Part shown: positions 1 to 5,552 of the stretch, piece after piece
How positions within the stretch are numbered: the stretch's first letter is position 1
How the letters are laid out: each line of letters opens with the position of its first letter
NCBI GenBank assembly: GCA_903831165.1
Contig: CAIKWV010000180.1
Coordinates: 1 to 5,579 of the forward strand
Reading direction: 5' to 3'
Source of the DNA: an uncultured cyanobacterium
Lineage (GTDB): Bacteria > Cyanobacteriota > Cyanobacteriia > PCC-6307 > Cyanobiaceae
Length of the DNA: 5,579 bases
Program-made: the position numbers and the translations under genes
The notes under the pieces: generated by a model
What the model was told of the DNA's origin: nothing
What the model saw: only the letters and a program-made list of their open reading frames with translations
Database searches by the model: none

Positions 1-538
1 AGGCCTCGGGTTGGGCGGCGATCATCAGGGCGACGGCGAGCACAATCAGGGTCTGCAGCAGAGCGGGGCCGATGTTGCCGGCGAAGCCCAGGACCTTGAG
101 CAAGCCCTCCCCAAGGCCCGAGGGCAGTCCAGTGCCGGATTCAGATGTCGGCCCGAAACCACCAGCCAGCCAGTCCGGGCTGCTGCCGGACGTGCCGTAA
201 ATCATGCTCGAGGCCCGCTCCAGGCCCTGCTGCAGCAACGACAACAACAGGCTGGCCGCCTTGGGCAGCTTTTCAATCAGCTGGCTGAACTGCTCAATGA
301 ACGGTGGCACGATCACGGCGCCCGCCACGGCCACCACCAGCACCAGGCTCAGGAGGCTCAGCAGCAGGGACCAGGTCCTGGAGAGCCCCAGGCGCCGGCG
401 AACAGCCCCCACCAACGTGCACAGGGCCATGGCCAGCACCACCGCCGCGAAGATCAACAGCACCGCGTGCCGCAGACTCCACAGCAGCAGCAGGGCTGCC
501 GCCAGGGCGATCAGTCCCAGCCACTGGCCGAATTTCAA
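1..538 (-). CDS. AI-2E/PerM family transporter, N-terminal part (cut by window edge)
   Basis: This is an inner-membrane protein of the AI-2E transporter family (PF01594, formerly UPF0118/PerM). 179 codons are visible; the family is usually about 340-370 residues, so roughly half lies beyond the left edge. Hydrophobic segments lie at residues about 5-23, 24-44 and 55-78. A hydrophilic Ser/Gly-rich stretch follows (about 112-146), and a fourth membrane segment starts near 150. This is the usual family order of three helices, an extramembrane region, then more helices. The start is a TTG (538-536) giving [11 protein letters not shown] after the initiator. I chose it because it opens the first helix, has a GGAGAA ribosome site 8 bases upstream, and overlaps the psb28 stop in a TTGA junction. 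No in-frame ATG occurs before residue 37, inside helix 2. Family members have been linked to export of autoinducer-2, to Na+/H+ antiport and to other roles; the substrate here is unknown. It is probably co-transcribed with psb28. Confidence 0.87.
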   Translation of the reverse strand, partial: MKFGQWLGLIALAAALLLLWSLRHAVLLIFAAVVLAMALCTLVGAVRRRLGLSRTWSLLLSLLSLVLVVAVAGAVIVPPFIEQFSQLIEKLPKAASLLLSLLQQGLERASSMIYGTSGSSPDWLAGGFGPTSESGTGLPSGLGEGLLKVLGFAGNIGPALLQTLIVLAVALMIAAQPEA

Positions 539-915
539 GCGTCCGCTTCTCCGTTCTCGGCCGGACCCTCGTCCTCCTCCTTGCCGGCGAAGCCCAGGTC
601 ATGGCTGTCGGCATAGCTCTGGGCGAAGCGCATGAAGCGCTCGAAATCGGCGGTGGTCTTCCAGGTGTAGGTGGCCTCCAGGGCAAACGGCTTGCCATTG
701 ACGAAGCGGGCCTTGACCTCGCGGGTCACCAGCTCGCCCTCCTCGTCCACCAGGAACATACCGGTGATGTCACCCATGGTTTCCGGCGCCAGCGCCACCG
801 GCTCCTCGAACACGAACAGGGCCTGGCCGGTGCGGCCATCCCGGGAGCGGGTCAGCCGGATGTCGGGCACGACCGGTTCGTCCACGCCCCGAAAGAACTG
901 AATGGCGGCGGCCAT
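535..915 (-). CDS. psb28: Photosystem II assembly/reaction centre protein Psb28
   Basis: Psb28 is a small soluble protein on the cytoplasmic face of the thylakoid. It binds photosystem II assembly intermediates (around CP47) and has been linked to chlorophyll supply for CP47 and PSI. The 126-residue product carries the family pattern: [20 protein letters not shown] at residues 7-26, [12 protein letters not shown] at 50-61, [13 protein letters not shown] at 64-76 and [18 protein letters not shown] at 92-109. The start at 915 is chosen because the conserved N-terminus begins there; the reading frame stays open to 1002, but that extension does not resemble the family. An AAGG lies a few bases upstream (minus strand). 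The typical length is about 110-115 residues. The surplus is an acidic tail (112-126, seven Asp/Glu) after the conserved GLGF end. The gene is divergent from gun4 and overlaps the downstream AI-2E family gene by 4 bases (TTGA). Confidence 0.95.
   Translation of the reverse strand: MAAAIQFFRGVDEPVVPDIRLTRSRDGRTGQALFVFEEPVALAPETMGDITGMFLVDEEGELVTREVKARFVNGKPFALEATYTWKTTADFERFMRFAQSYADSHDLGFAGKEEDEGPAENGEADA
547..552 (-). promoter_or_regulatory. Ribosome binding site supporting the TTG start of the AI-2E family gene
   Basis: The minus strand reads GGAGAA here, 8 bases before the TTG at 538-536, which is good Shine-Dalgarno spacing. It lies inside the last codons of psb28. It supports both the non-ATG start and translational coupling through the 4-base overlap. 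Confidence 0.55.
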
Positions 916-1057
916 GACCCTTGGCGAAAACGGGATCCTAGGCAGGGCACCGACCGATGACCCAGCTGGCGACCTCTCCCGTGATTCTGATCTGCCTGAC
1001 ATAGTGGGCCCAAGCCGACGGCCCGCGGCCGCATGTCACTTCGGCAGACCGTTCTCC
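916..1057. promoter_or_regulatory. Divergent psb28/gun4 promoter region (putative)
   Basis: These 142 bases separate two head-to-head genes and should carry both promoters. For gun4, the plus strand has TGACATAGT (997-1005), an extended -10-like element: TGn followed by CATAGT, 4 of 6 matches to TATAAT including A2 and T6. There is no clear -35 box. Use of this element would leave a leader of roughly 45 bases. For psb28, the minus strand has TAGGAT (940-935), also 4 of 6, again without a good -35. I see no NtcA-type GTA-N8-TAC site and no terminator. That the region holds promoters follows from gene orientation; the specific boxes are guesses. Confidence 0.45.
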
Positions 1058-1804
1058 ATGCTCTCCGGTCCCCCGGTCACCAGCACCGCCCGCGCCGATC
1101 AGCTGCTCGAACGCTTTCTTTCCGGCTCGCAGCGCCAGCGCCGCAGCCTGATGGAACAACTCGAGCAGCGACGCGATGAGTTGCTGCCCCTGATCCCCGA
1201 CCAGCTCGATCATCTCGATGCCACCGGCGATGACTGGGCCGCGGGACTGCTGGTGCAGCTCTATCTGGCTGGCGCTGCTGCGGACCAGTCCCAGGCCTTT
1301 CAGGCCCGTCATCCCGGCGGCTGGCTGGCGGTCGGCAGCGCCGCCGGCCTCGACTTTGCCCCGCTGCAGCACCATCTGATGCGGCTGGAGTTGGAGCAGG
1401 CCGATCGGCTGACGAGCGCCCTGTTGCGCCAGCTGGCGGGAACGGGTGCGGAACAGCGCGGCTACGTCTTCTACAGCGAAGTGGCGACGATCCCCTCGGT
1501 GGATCTGGAGTCCCTGGATCGGTTGTGGTTCTGCTATTCCCGCGGCCGTTTCGGTTTTTCGGTGCAGGGCCGGCTGCTGCAGGCCTGCGGCGGCCAATGG
1601 GAGCGACTCTGGCCCCGGTTGGGCTGGAAACAGGACGGCCGCTGGACCCGCTACCCCGGCTCCTTCACCTGGTCGCTGGAGGCGCCGGAGGGCCACATGC
1701 CCCTGGTGAATCAGTTGCGCGGTGTGCGCCTGATGGATGCCCTGCTCCAGCATCCGGCGCTGCTGCAGCGCACCAATGCTGCCCTGGGGCGTGCATCGGG
1801 CTAG
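1058..1804 (+). CDS. gun4: GUN4 domain protein, tetrapyrrole-binding activator of Mg-chelatase
   Basis: Gun4 binds protoporphyrin IX and Mg-protoporphyrin IX and stimulates Mg-chelatase (ChlH/ChlI/ChlD), the first committed step of chlorophyll synthesis, acting in the cytosol or at the membrane. The product is 248 residues, close to the roughly 230 of cyanobacterial Gun4. Residues about 10-95 are helical and Leu/Gln-rich, consistent with the N-terminal helical bundle. The GUN4 domain (PF05419) spans about 100-236. Its signatures are LDRLWFCYSRGRFGFSVQ at 153-170, GWKQDGRWTRYPGSFTW at 189-205, and APEGHMPLVNQLRGVRLMDA at 209-228. I placed the start at ATG 1058. The frame is open back to 902, but that stretch overlaps the psb28 start and looks like spacer. 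No strong ribosome site precedes 1058, so the start is less certain than the identity. The next gene follows after 41 bases on the same strand. Confidence 0.94.
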   Translation: MLSGPPVTSTARADQLLERFLSGSQRQRRSLMEQLEQRRDELLPLIPDQLDHLDATGDDWAAGLLVQLYLAGAAADQSQAFQARHPGGWLAVGSAAGLDFAPLQHHLMRLELEQADRLTSALLRQLAGTGAEQRGYVFYSEVATIPSVDLESLDRLWFCYSRGRFGFSVQGRLLQACGGQWERLWPRLGWKQDGRWTRYPGSFTWSLEAPEGHMPLVNQLRGVRLMDALLQHPALLQRTNAALGRASG

Positions 1805-1845
1805 GGTCGAACCGGACCCGCAGATGTCTGCAGGCGAACCCGCAT

Positions 1846-2286
1846 ATGCCTTTGCGCTGGGCCGATTTCATCACGCCATCGACGCTGCAGCTGGCGCCGT
1901 TGCTCGAAATTCTGCTGGAGCCCGTCGAATGTGCGACGCGGCTGGCCCAGCTGCAGCTGGGGCTGCAGGAGGCGCTGGTCAATGCGGTACGCCATGGCAA
2001 TGGCTGTGACCCCGGCAAATGCCTGCGGGTCAGGCTGATCGTGACCCCTCGCTGGCTGGTCTGGCAGATCCAGGACGAGGGACCGGGCATGCCCCTGCCG
2101 GCACGTCGTCATGAGCTACCGGAGGCGCTGGATGCCCTCAACGGCCGGGGCCTGTTTCTGATCCACCACTGTTTTGATGACGTGCGCTGGAGTGCCCGTG
2201 GCAATCGCCTGCAGCTGGCGGCCCGCCGGCCGGAACGCCCTACGCCCCTGTTCAGTGGCCGTGGCTGGGGCAGCCCGGGTCGCTGA
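1846..2286 (+). CDS. GHKL ATPase, RsbW/SpoIIAB-like anti-sigma factor or Ser/Thr kinase
   Basis: This 146-residue single-domain protein has a histidine-kinase-type ATPase fold (HATPase_c_2, PF13581). Three nucleotide-site motifs are visible: the N box QEALVNAVRHGN (41-52, with E42, N46 and H50), the G1 box DEGPG (77-81), and the G2 box NGRGLFLI (99-106). E42 is the residue expected to support phosphotransfer in RsbW/SpoIIAB-type kinases. Such proteins bind a sigma factor, or phosphorylate a STAS anti-sigma antagonist, in partner-switching systems; no STAS protein or sigma factor is encoded nearby. The ATG at 1846 is chosen because it directly precedes the conserved-looking RWADFITPSTLQLAPLLE; upstream frame to 1525 only shadows gun4. 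The last 11 residues overlap the opposite-strand gene at 2252-2599, and this Gly/Arg/Pro-rich tail lies outside the ATPase domain. It is probably in one transcript with gun4. Its target is unknown. Confidence 0.88.
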   Translation: MPLRWADFITPSTLQLAPLLEILLEPVECATRLAQLQLGLQEALVNAVRHGNGCDPGKCLRVRLIVTPRWLVWQIQDEGPGMPLPARRHELPEALDALNGRGLFLIHHCFDDVRWSARGNRLQLAARRPERPTPLFSGRGWGSPGR

Positions 2287-2599
2287 CGTCGGCCTTCAGC
2301 CAACCGATGGCGTGTTCCAGCAGGGCGATGGCTTCGCTGCGGGCCGGGGTGAGGCTGCGTTCTGCCGGCTGGTCGGCCGCCAGCAGCTGGACCAGGGCGG
2401 CGGCGATCTGTTCGCTGGCCCGGCGGCAGCGCTGGGCCTTGAGCGCATGCCAGTCCCGGTCATTGATCACCAGGCGGCGCTGCAGCCCCTCGGCCAGCTC
2501 CAGGGCCCCTTCGGGCCATTGCTGCCGCTGCTGGCTTCGGCTGGACTCGGACTGGATCCCTGGGGTGACCACTGGACGGAGACGGGGGCTGGCCTCCAT
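2252..2599 (-). CDS. Small conserved cyanobacterial protein, DUF6439-like
   Basis: This is a 115-residue soluble protein of unknown function. After a variable Ser/Gln-rich leader (1-27), the body from WPEGALELAEGLQRRL (28-43) through NDRDWHALKAQRCRRASEQI (46-65) to HAIGWLKADVSDPGCPSHGH (96-115) looks like a compact helical domain with an invariant-looking DPGCP end. This pattern resembles small cyanobacterial proteins that I recall as DUF6439; the name is from memory and not searched. There is one Cys in the core (C58) and one near the end (C110), with terminal His residues, but no complete metal-binding motif. The start at 2599 is the only ATG; the conserved part would also fit a start nearer residue 27. 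Its 3' end overlaps the anti-sigma-type gene by 35 bases. It is divergent, by 50 bases, from the 96-residue gene. Confidence 0.78.
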   Translation of the reverse strand: MEASPRLRPVVTPGIQSESSRSQQRQQWPEGALELAEGLQRRLVINDRDWHALKAQRCRRASEQIAAALVQLLAADQPAERSLTPARSEAIALLEHAIGWLKADVSDPGCPSHGH

Positions 2600-2649
2600 C
2601 CTGGCGCCCAGGGGTGGGCTGTCTGGGCTCCCCCGCTGAGGCCCTCGTC

Positions 2650-2940
2650 ATGAACCGTCCGTCCTCCCGGCCCTCCCCCCGTCGCTCCCACCCCCGGCTG
2701 GCACCGCCGGGGGTGCTGCATCATCTGGCCGCCGTGCTGAGTCTCAGCCAGCGTCAGCCACCGCCGGAGCCGATCGGGGCGCTGATGCGGCGGCGGCGTC
2801 AGCGGCTGGCCCTCGCCCAGCGGCTGCTCGATCCCCTGCCCTCGGGACTGCGATCCAGCCGCCAGGGCGCTGAACGGTTCTGGCAGGCGGTGCGATGGGG
2901 CGGCCTGGGCCTGATCCTGGCCTGGGTGTTGCAGCGTTAG
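2650..2940 (+). CDS. Hypothetical 96-residue basic protein with a C-terminal membrane helix
   Basis: I do not recognise this gene. The product begins with an Arg/Pro/Ser-rich stretch (1-20), continues with a helical part (21-35, GVLHHLAAVLSLSQR), a Pro-rich turn (36-42), and a strongly basic segment (RRRRQR at 47-52, then LALAQRLLDPLPSGLR). It ends in a single hydrophobic helix (about 79-94, QAVRWGGLGLILAWVL) followed by QR. A positively charged body with a C-terminal anchor suggests a cytoplasmic domain tethered to the membrane, with only a couple of residues outside. The ATG at 2650 is preferred, since the 12 upstream in-frame codons lie in the divergent spacer. The stop overlaps the methyltransferase stop on the other strand by 4 bases. 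Coding status is supported by gene-like packing and the terminal helix, not by a known family. Confidence 0.6.
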   Translation: MNRPSSRPSPRRSHPRLAPPGVLHHLAAVLSLSQRQPPPEPIGALMRRRRQRLALAQRLLDPLPSGLRSSRQGAERFWQAVRWGGLGLILAWVLQR

Positions 2941-4025
2941 GCCGGTTTGCGCGCCGACCAGATCCGGGTCATGAAATGGGAGACGGCCGAGATCGCCTCA
3001 AAGCCCGCCTGGTCGAGCCTGGTTTCGATCGAATCACTGAGATAGTCGCGGTAGTACGGCTCGTGGAAGATGCGGCGAAAGTTGTCCATCGCCGGCCTGT
3101 ACTGCGGTGAATCCTGCAACTGCACCGAATCGGCCAGCACCAGCACACCGCCCGGCTCCAGCAGACGGAAGGCCTCCTGGATCAGGTTCTGACGGGCTTC
3201 GGCCGGCAGTTCGTGCAACAGGAACACGCAGCTGACCGCCTGGAAGCAACCGTCGGCGAAGGGCATGGCCTCACCATTGCCCTGCACCAACTGGGGCAGT
3301 TCACCCGGCAGCTGCGACAGCCAACGATTGGCCTGGCGCAGATAGGCGCTGGAGAGGTCCAGGCCCACCAGCTGGGCCTGGGGCAGGGCGCCGCGCAGCT
3401 GGCGCAGGGTGCGGCCGGTGCCCGTGGCCACGTCCAGCACGCGCAGGGAGCTGGCGGGCCGATGGGCGAAGGCGTTCAGGCCCCGGCGCAGTGGCTTGAG
3501 GATTCGCCGCCGCATCGGATCGGCGGTGCCGTTGAAGAGAATCTCCACCCCCAGGTCGTAGAGGGCGGCGGAATGGTCGCTGAGGTAGCCGTCGGTCTGA
3601 TGGTGGAAGTTCTGGAGGTAGTAGGCGGGGTAGGCCTCGCTGTTCACGTGACTGGGCAGATCGCGTACGTTGCGCTCCTGGCGCCGGCGCCAGGTCAGCG
3701 GCAGATCCAGCCACAGCAGCGGGTAGCGCCTGGCCCAGTCCAGCCAGGGGGCATCGAACAGCAACGAGGTGGGGTAGATGCCCTGCTCGGCCTCTTGCCA
3801 GTCCAGCTCGATCAGCCGTTCCATCGCACGGCGCAGGTCGTCCAGCACCTCGTCCGGCAGCGGCTCGGTCTTGGGTGAACCATCCGGGGCCAGCAAACCC
3901 ATCAGCCGGGTGCTGGCCTCCTTGTGGGCCAGACCCATCAGGCTCTTGCCCTGCTGCATCGTGCGGTAGGCCAGCTTGGTGAGGGTTTCGGGCACGGAGG
4001 CAGGGGCGTGATCAAGTGCTGCCAT
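2937..4025 (-). CDS. Class I SAM-dependent methyltransferase with long N-terminal extension
   Basis: This is a 362-residue methyltransferase with a Rossmann-type SAM domain (Methyltransf_11/25-like) at about 190-305. Motif I is RVLDVATGTGRTL (195-207), with the GxG loop that binds SAM. LVGLDLS (219-225) supplies the acidic residue for the ribose. NGEAMPFADGCFQAVSCVFLLHE (250-272) holds the adenine-binding acidic loop and motif II. LLEPGGVLVLADS (288-300) is motif III. About 60 further residues follow, including an aromatic HEPYYRDYL (321-329). Residues 1-190 are not part of the catalytic fold. They are rich in Trp, Tyr and Arg (PWLDWARRYPLLWLDLPLTW, 93-112; AYPAYYLQNFHHQTDGYLS, 131-149) and have no clear membrane span. 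The SAM core is of the UbiE/menaquinone and small-molecule type, but the substrate cannot be read from sequence. The start ATG at 4025 has only a weak TTGGA site. The gene lies 53 bases after the glnA terminator, so it probably has its own promoter. Confidence 0.88.
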   Translation of the reverse strand: MAALDHAPASVPETLTKLAYRTMQQGKSLMGLAHKEASTRLMGLLAPDGSPKTEPLPDEVLDDLRRAMERLIELDWQEAEQGIYPTSLLFDAPWLDWARRYPLLWLDLPLTWRRRQERNVRDLPSHVNSEAYPAYYLQNFHHQTDGYLSDHSAALYDLGVEILFNGTADPMRRRILKPLRRGLNAFAHRPASSLRVLDVATGTGRTLRQLRGALPQAQLVGLDLSSAYLRQANRWLSQLPGELPQLVQGNGEAMPFADGCFQAVSCVFLLHELPAEARQNLIQEAFRLLEPGGVLVLADSVQLQDSPQYRPAMDNFRRIFHEPYYRDYLSDSIETRLDQAGFEAISAVSHFMTRIWSARKPA

Positions 4026-4078
4026 TCCAACAGGTTGAAACGGGAATCGAGGGCCCGGCGACGGCAGCGCTGGCCATG
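4026..4078 (-). promoter_or_regulatory. Short leader of the methyltransferase gene, promoter likely but not resolved
   Basis: These 53 bases lie between the glnA terminator and the methyltransferase start. If the terminator is efficient, transcription of the methyltransferase must begin here or inside the 3' end of glnA. I see no convincing -10/-35 pair and no binding-site palindrome. This is inferred from position only. Confidence 0.25.
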
Positions 4079-4103
4079 AAAAAACCCCGGCGGAGGCCGG
4101 GGT
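4079..4103 (-). terminator. Rho-independent terminator of glnA
   Basis: On the minus strand an 8-bp stem (ACCCCGGC pairing with GCCGGGGT) encloses a CTCC loop and is followed by six T residues (positions 4084-4079). It begins 30 bases after the glnA stop. There is no T run on the plus-strand side, so it works in the glnA direction only. It separates glnA from the methyltransferase downstream. Confidence 0.88.
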
Positions 4104-4133
4104 ATGGACTGCGCTCCGATGGAGCCGCCGCCC

Positions 4134-5552
4134 TCAGGCGTCGTAGTACATCACGAACTCGTGGGGGTGGGGCCGCTGGCGCAGTTGCTGCACTTCCTCG
4201 TACTTGAGGGCGATCCAGTTGTTGATGAAGTCTTCGGTGAAGACACCACCGGCCAGCAGGTAGTCCTTGTCGCGATCGAGGGCTTCCAGGGCGCCATTGA
4301 GCGAGGCGGGCACGGTCGAGATCTTGGCGAGCTCTTCAGCGGAAAGCTCGAACAGGTCGAGATCGGTGCCATCGCCGGGGTCAATCTGGTTCTTGATGCC
4401 ATCGATGCCCGCCATCAGCATCGCCGAGAAGGCGATGTAGGGATTCGCCAGGGCATCGCCGGAGCGGAACTCCAGTCGCTTGGCCTTGGGGTTGGGGCCG
4501 GTCAGCGGGATGCGAACCGCCGCCGAGCGGTTGCCCTGGGAATACACCAGATTCACCGGCGCCTCAAAACCGGGCACCAGGCGCTTGTAGCTGTTGGTGG
4601 TGGGATTGGTGAAGGCCAGGAAGCTGGGGGCGTGCTTGAGCAGGCCACCGATGTACCAGCGGGCCGTCTGGGAGAGGTCGGCGTAGGTCCCCTCACCGAA
4701 GAACAGGGGCTGGCCCGCCTTCCAGAGACTCTGGTGCACATGCATGCCGCTGCCGTTGTCCGCAAACACCGGCTTGGGCATGAAGGTGGCGGTTTTGCCG
4801 TATTTACGGGCGATATTGCGCACCACGTACTTGTAGATCATCACGTTGTCGGCGGCGCTGATCAGCTCCGCGAACTTGATGCCGAGCTCATGCTGGGCGG
4901 TGGCCACCTCGTGGTGCTGCTTCTCCACCGGCACGCCGAGGGAGGCCATGGTCAGCAGCATTTCGCTGCGGATGTCCTGCAGGGTGTCGTTGGGTGCAAC
5001 GGGGAAATAGCCCTCCTTCAGCAGCACCTTGTAGGCCAGGTTGCCTCCCTCCTCGACCCGGTCGGTGTTCCAGGCGGCCTCGATCGAATCGACGCTGTAG
5101 AAGCTGCTGCCGTTGCTGCTCTTGTAGCGAACATCGTCAAAGATGAAGAATTCGGGCTCGGGACCGAAGTAGGCGGTGTCCGCCAGGCCCGTTGAGCCCA
5201 GATACTCCAGCGCCTTCTGGGCCAGGGCGCGGGGGCAGCGGCCATAGGGCTTGCCGCTGCGCGGCTCCTGAATCGAGCAGATCAGGCTGAGGGTCTTGTG
5301 GCTGTAGAAGGGGTCGATCCAGGCGGTGTTCGGATCCGGCACCATCGCCATATCCGACTCATTGATCGCCTTCCAGCCGCGGATCGAAGAGCCGTCGAAG
5401 GCCACGCCCTCGCTGAAGGCGGCTTCATCGATCAGGTCATTGCAGACCGTGAGGTGCTGCCACTTGCCATGGAGATCGACGAACTTGAGATCGATCAGCT
5501 CAATCCCTTCGTCCTTGATCTGACGAAGAACGTCCTGGGCGGATTTGGCCAT
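4134..5552 (-). CDS. glnA: Glutamine synthetase type I (GSI)
   Basis: This enzyme condenses glutamate and ammonium to glutamine using ATP, the main entry of nitrogen in cyanobacteria (GS-GOGAT), and works as a cytoplasmic dodecamer. The 472-residue product has the normal GSI length and all landmarks. The beta-grasp domain has FDGSSIRGW at 52-60. The catalytic domain has metal ligands in GPEPEFF (130-136, E132 and E134), E215 and E222 in the [12 protein letters not shown] segment, [10 protein letters not shown] (266-275), the Glu flap VPGFEAPVN (326-334, E330), RSAAVRIP (342-349) and RLEFR (359-363). The C-terminus is [13 protein letters not shown]. Where enteric GSI has the adenylylated Tyr (KNLYDLP), this protein has DLFELS with Phe401, so that modification is not possible there; cyanobacterial GS is instead controlled by NtcA and, in many species, by inactivating factors. 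No such factor gene is in the window. Start ATG at 5552 fits the family N-terminus. Only 27 upstream bases are visible, with no clear ribosome site or NtcA box. Confidence 0.98.
   Translation of the reverse strand: MAKSAQDVLRQIKDEGIELIDLKFVDLHGKWQHLTVCNDLIDEAAFSEGVAFDGSSIRGWKAINESDMAMVPDPNTAWIDPFYSHKTLSLICSIQEPRSGKPYGRCPRALAQKALEYLGSTGLADTAYFGPEPEFFIFDDVRYKSSNGSSFYSVDSIEAAWNTDRVEEGGNLAYKVLLKEGYFPVAPNDTLQDIRSEMLLTMASLGVPVEKQHHEVATAQHELGIKFAELISAADNVMIYKYVVRNIARKYGKTATFMPKPVFADNGSGMHVHQSLWKAGQPLFFGEGTYADLSQTARWYIGGLLKHAPSFLAFTNPTTNSYKRLVPGFEAPVNLVYSQGNRSAAVRIPLTGPNPKAKRLEFRSGDALANPYIAFSAMLMAGIDGIKNQIDPGDGTDLDLFELSAEELAKISTVPASLNGALEALDRDKDYLLAGGVFTEDFINNWIALKYEEVQQLRQRPHPHEFVMYYDA

Noticed and set aside
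11..616. A 201-codon Gln- and His-rich plus-strand frame that looks like a low-complexity protein
   Set aside because: The minus strand here encodes membrane helices of an AI-2E family protein and the end of psb28. Leu codons CTG read in antisense become CAG (Gln), which explains the composition.
916..1002. A 29-residue N-terminal extension of Psb28
   Set aside because: The conserved family N-terminus begins at the ATG at 915; the upstream residues ([10 protein letters not shown] and so on) look like translated spacer.
1019..1031. CGGCC-CGC-GGCCG hairpin considered as a terminator
   Set aside because: It has no T run on either strand and lies upstream of both divergent genes, where no transcript needs ending.
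902..1057. A 52-residue N-terminal extension of Gun4
   Set aside because: It would overlap the psb28 start and occupy the whole divergent spacer; the translation is Pro/Arg/Asp-rich without structure, and 248 residues already matches the family length.
1525..1845. A 107-residue N-terminal extension of the anti-sigma-type ATPase
   Set aside because: It would be out of frame inside the conserved GUN4 domain; the ATPase fold is complete from the ATG at 1846.
3213..3878. A 221-codon open frame on the plus strand, antisense to the methyltransferase
   Set aside because: It sits inside a recognisable methyltransferase gene; its Gln/Gly/Val-rich translation has no domain and comes from the third-base GC bias of the real gene.
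4104..5195. A 363-codon open frame on the plus strand, antisense to glnA
   Set aside because: It lies almost entirely opposite an intact, highly conserved glnA. Its Gly/Val/His/Gln-rich translation resembles no family and is what GC-rich codon bias produces on the opposite strand.
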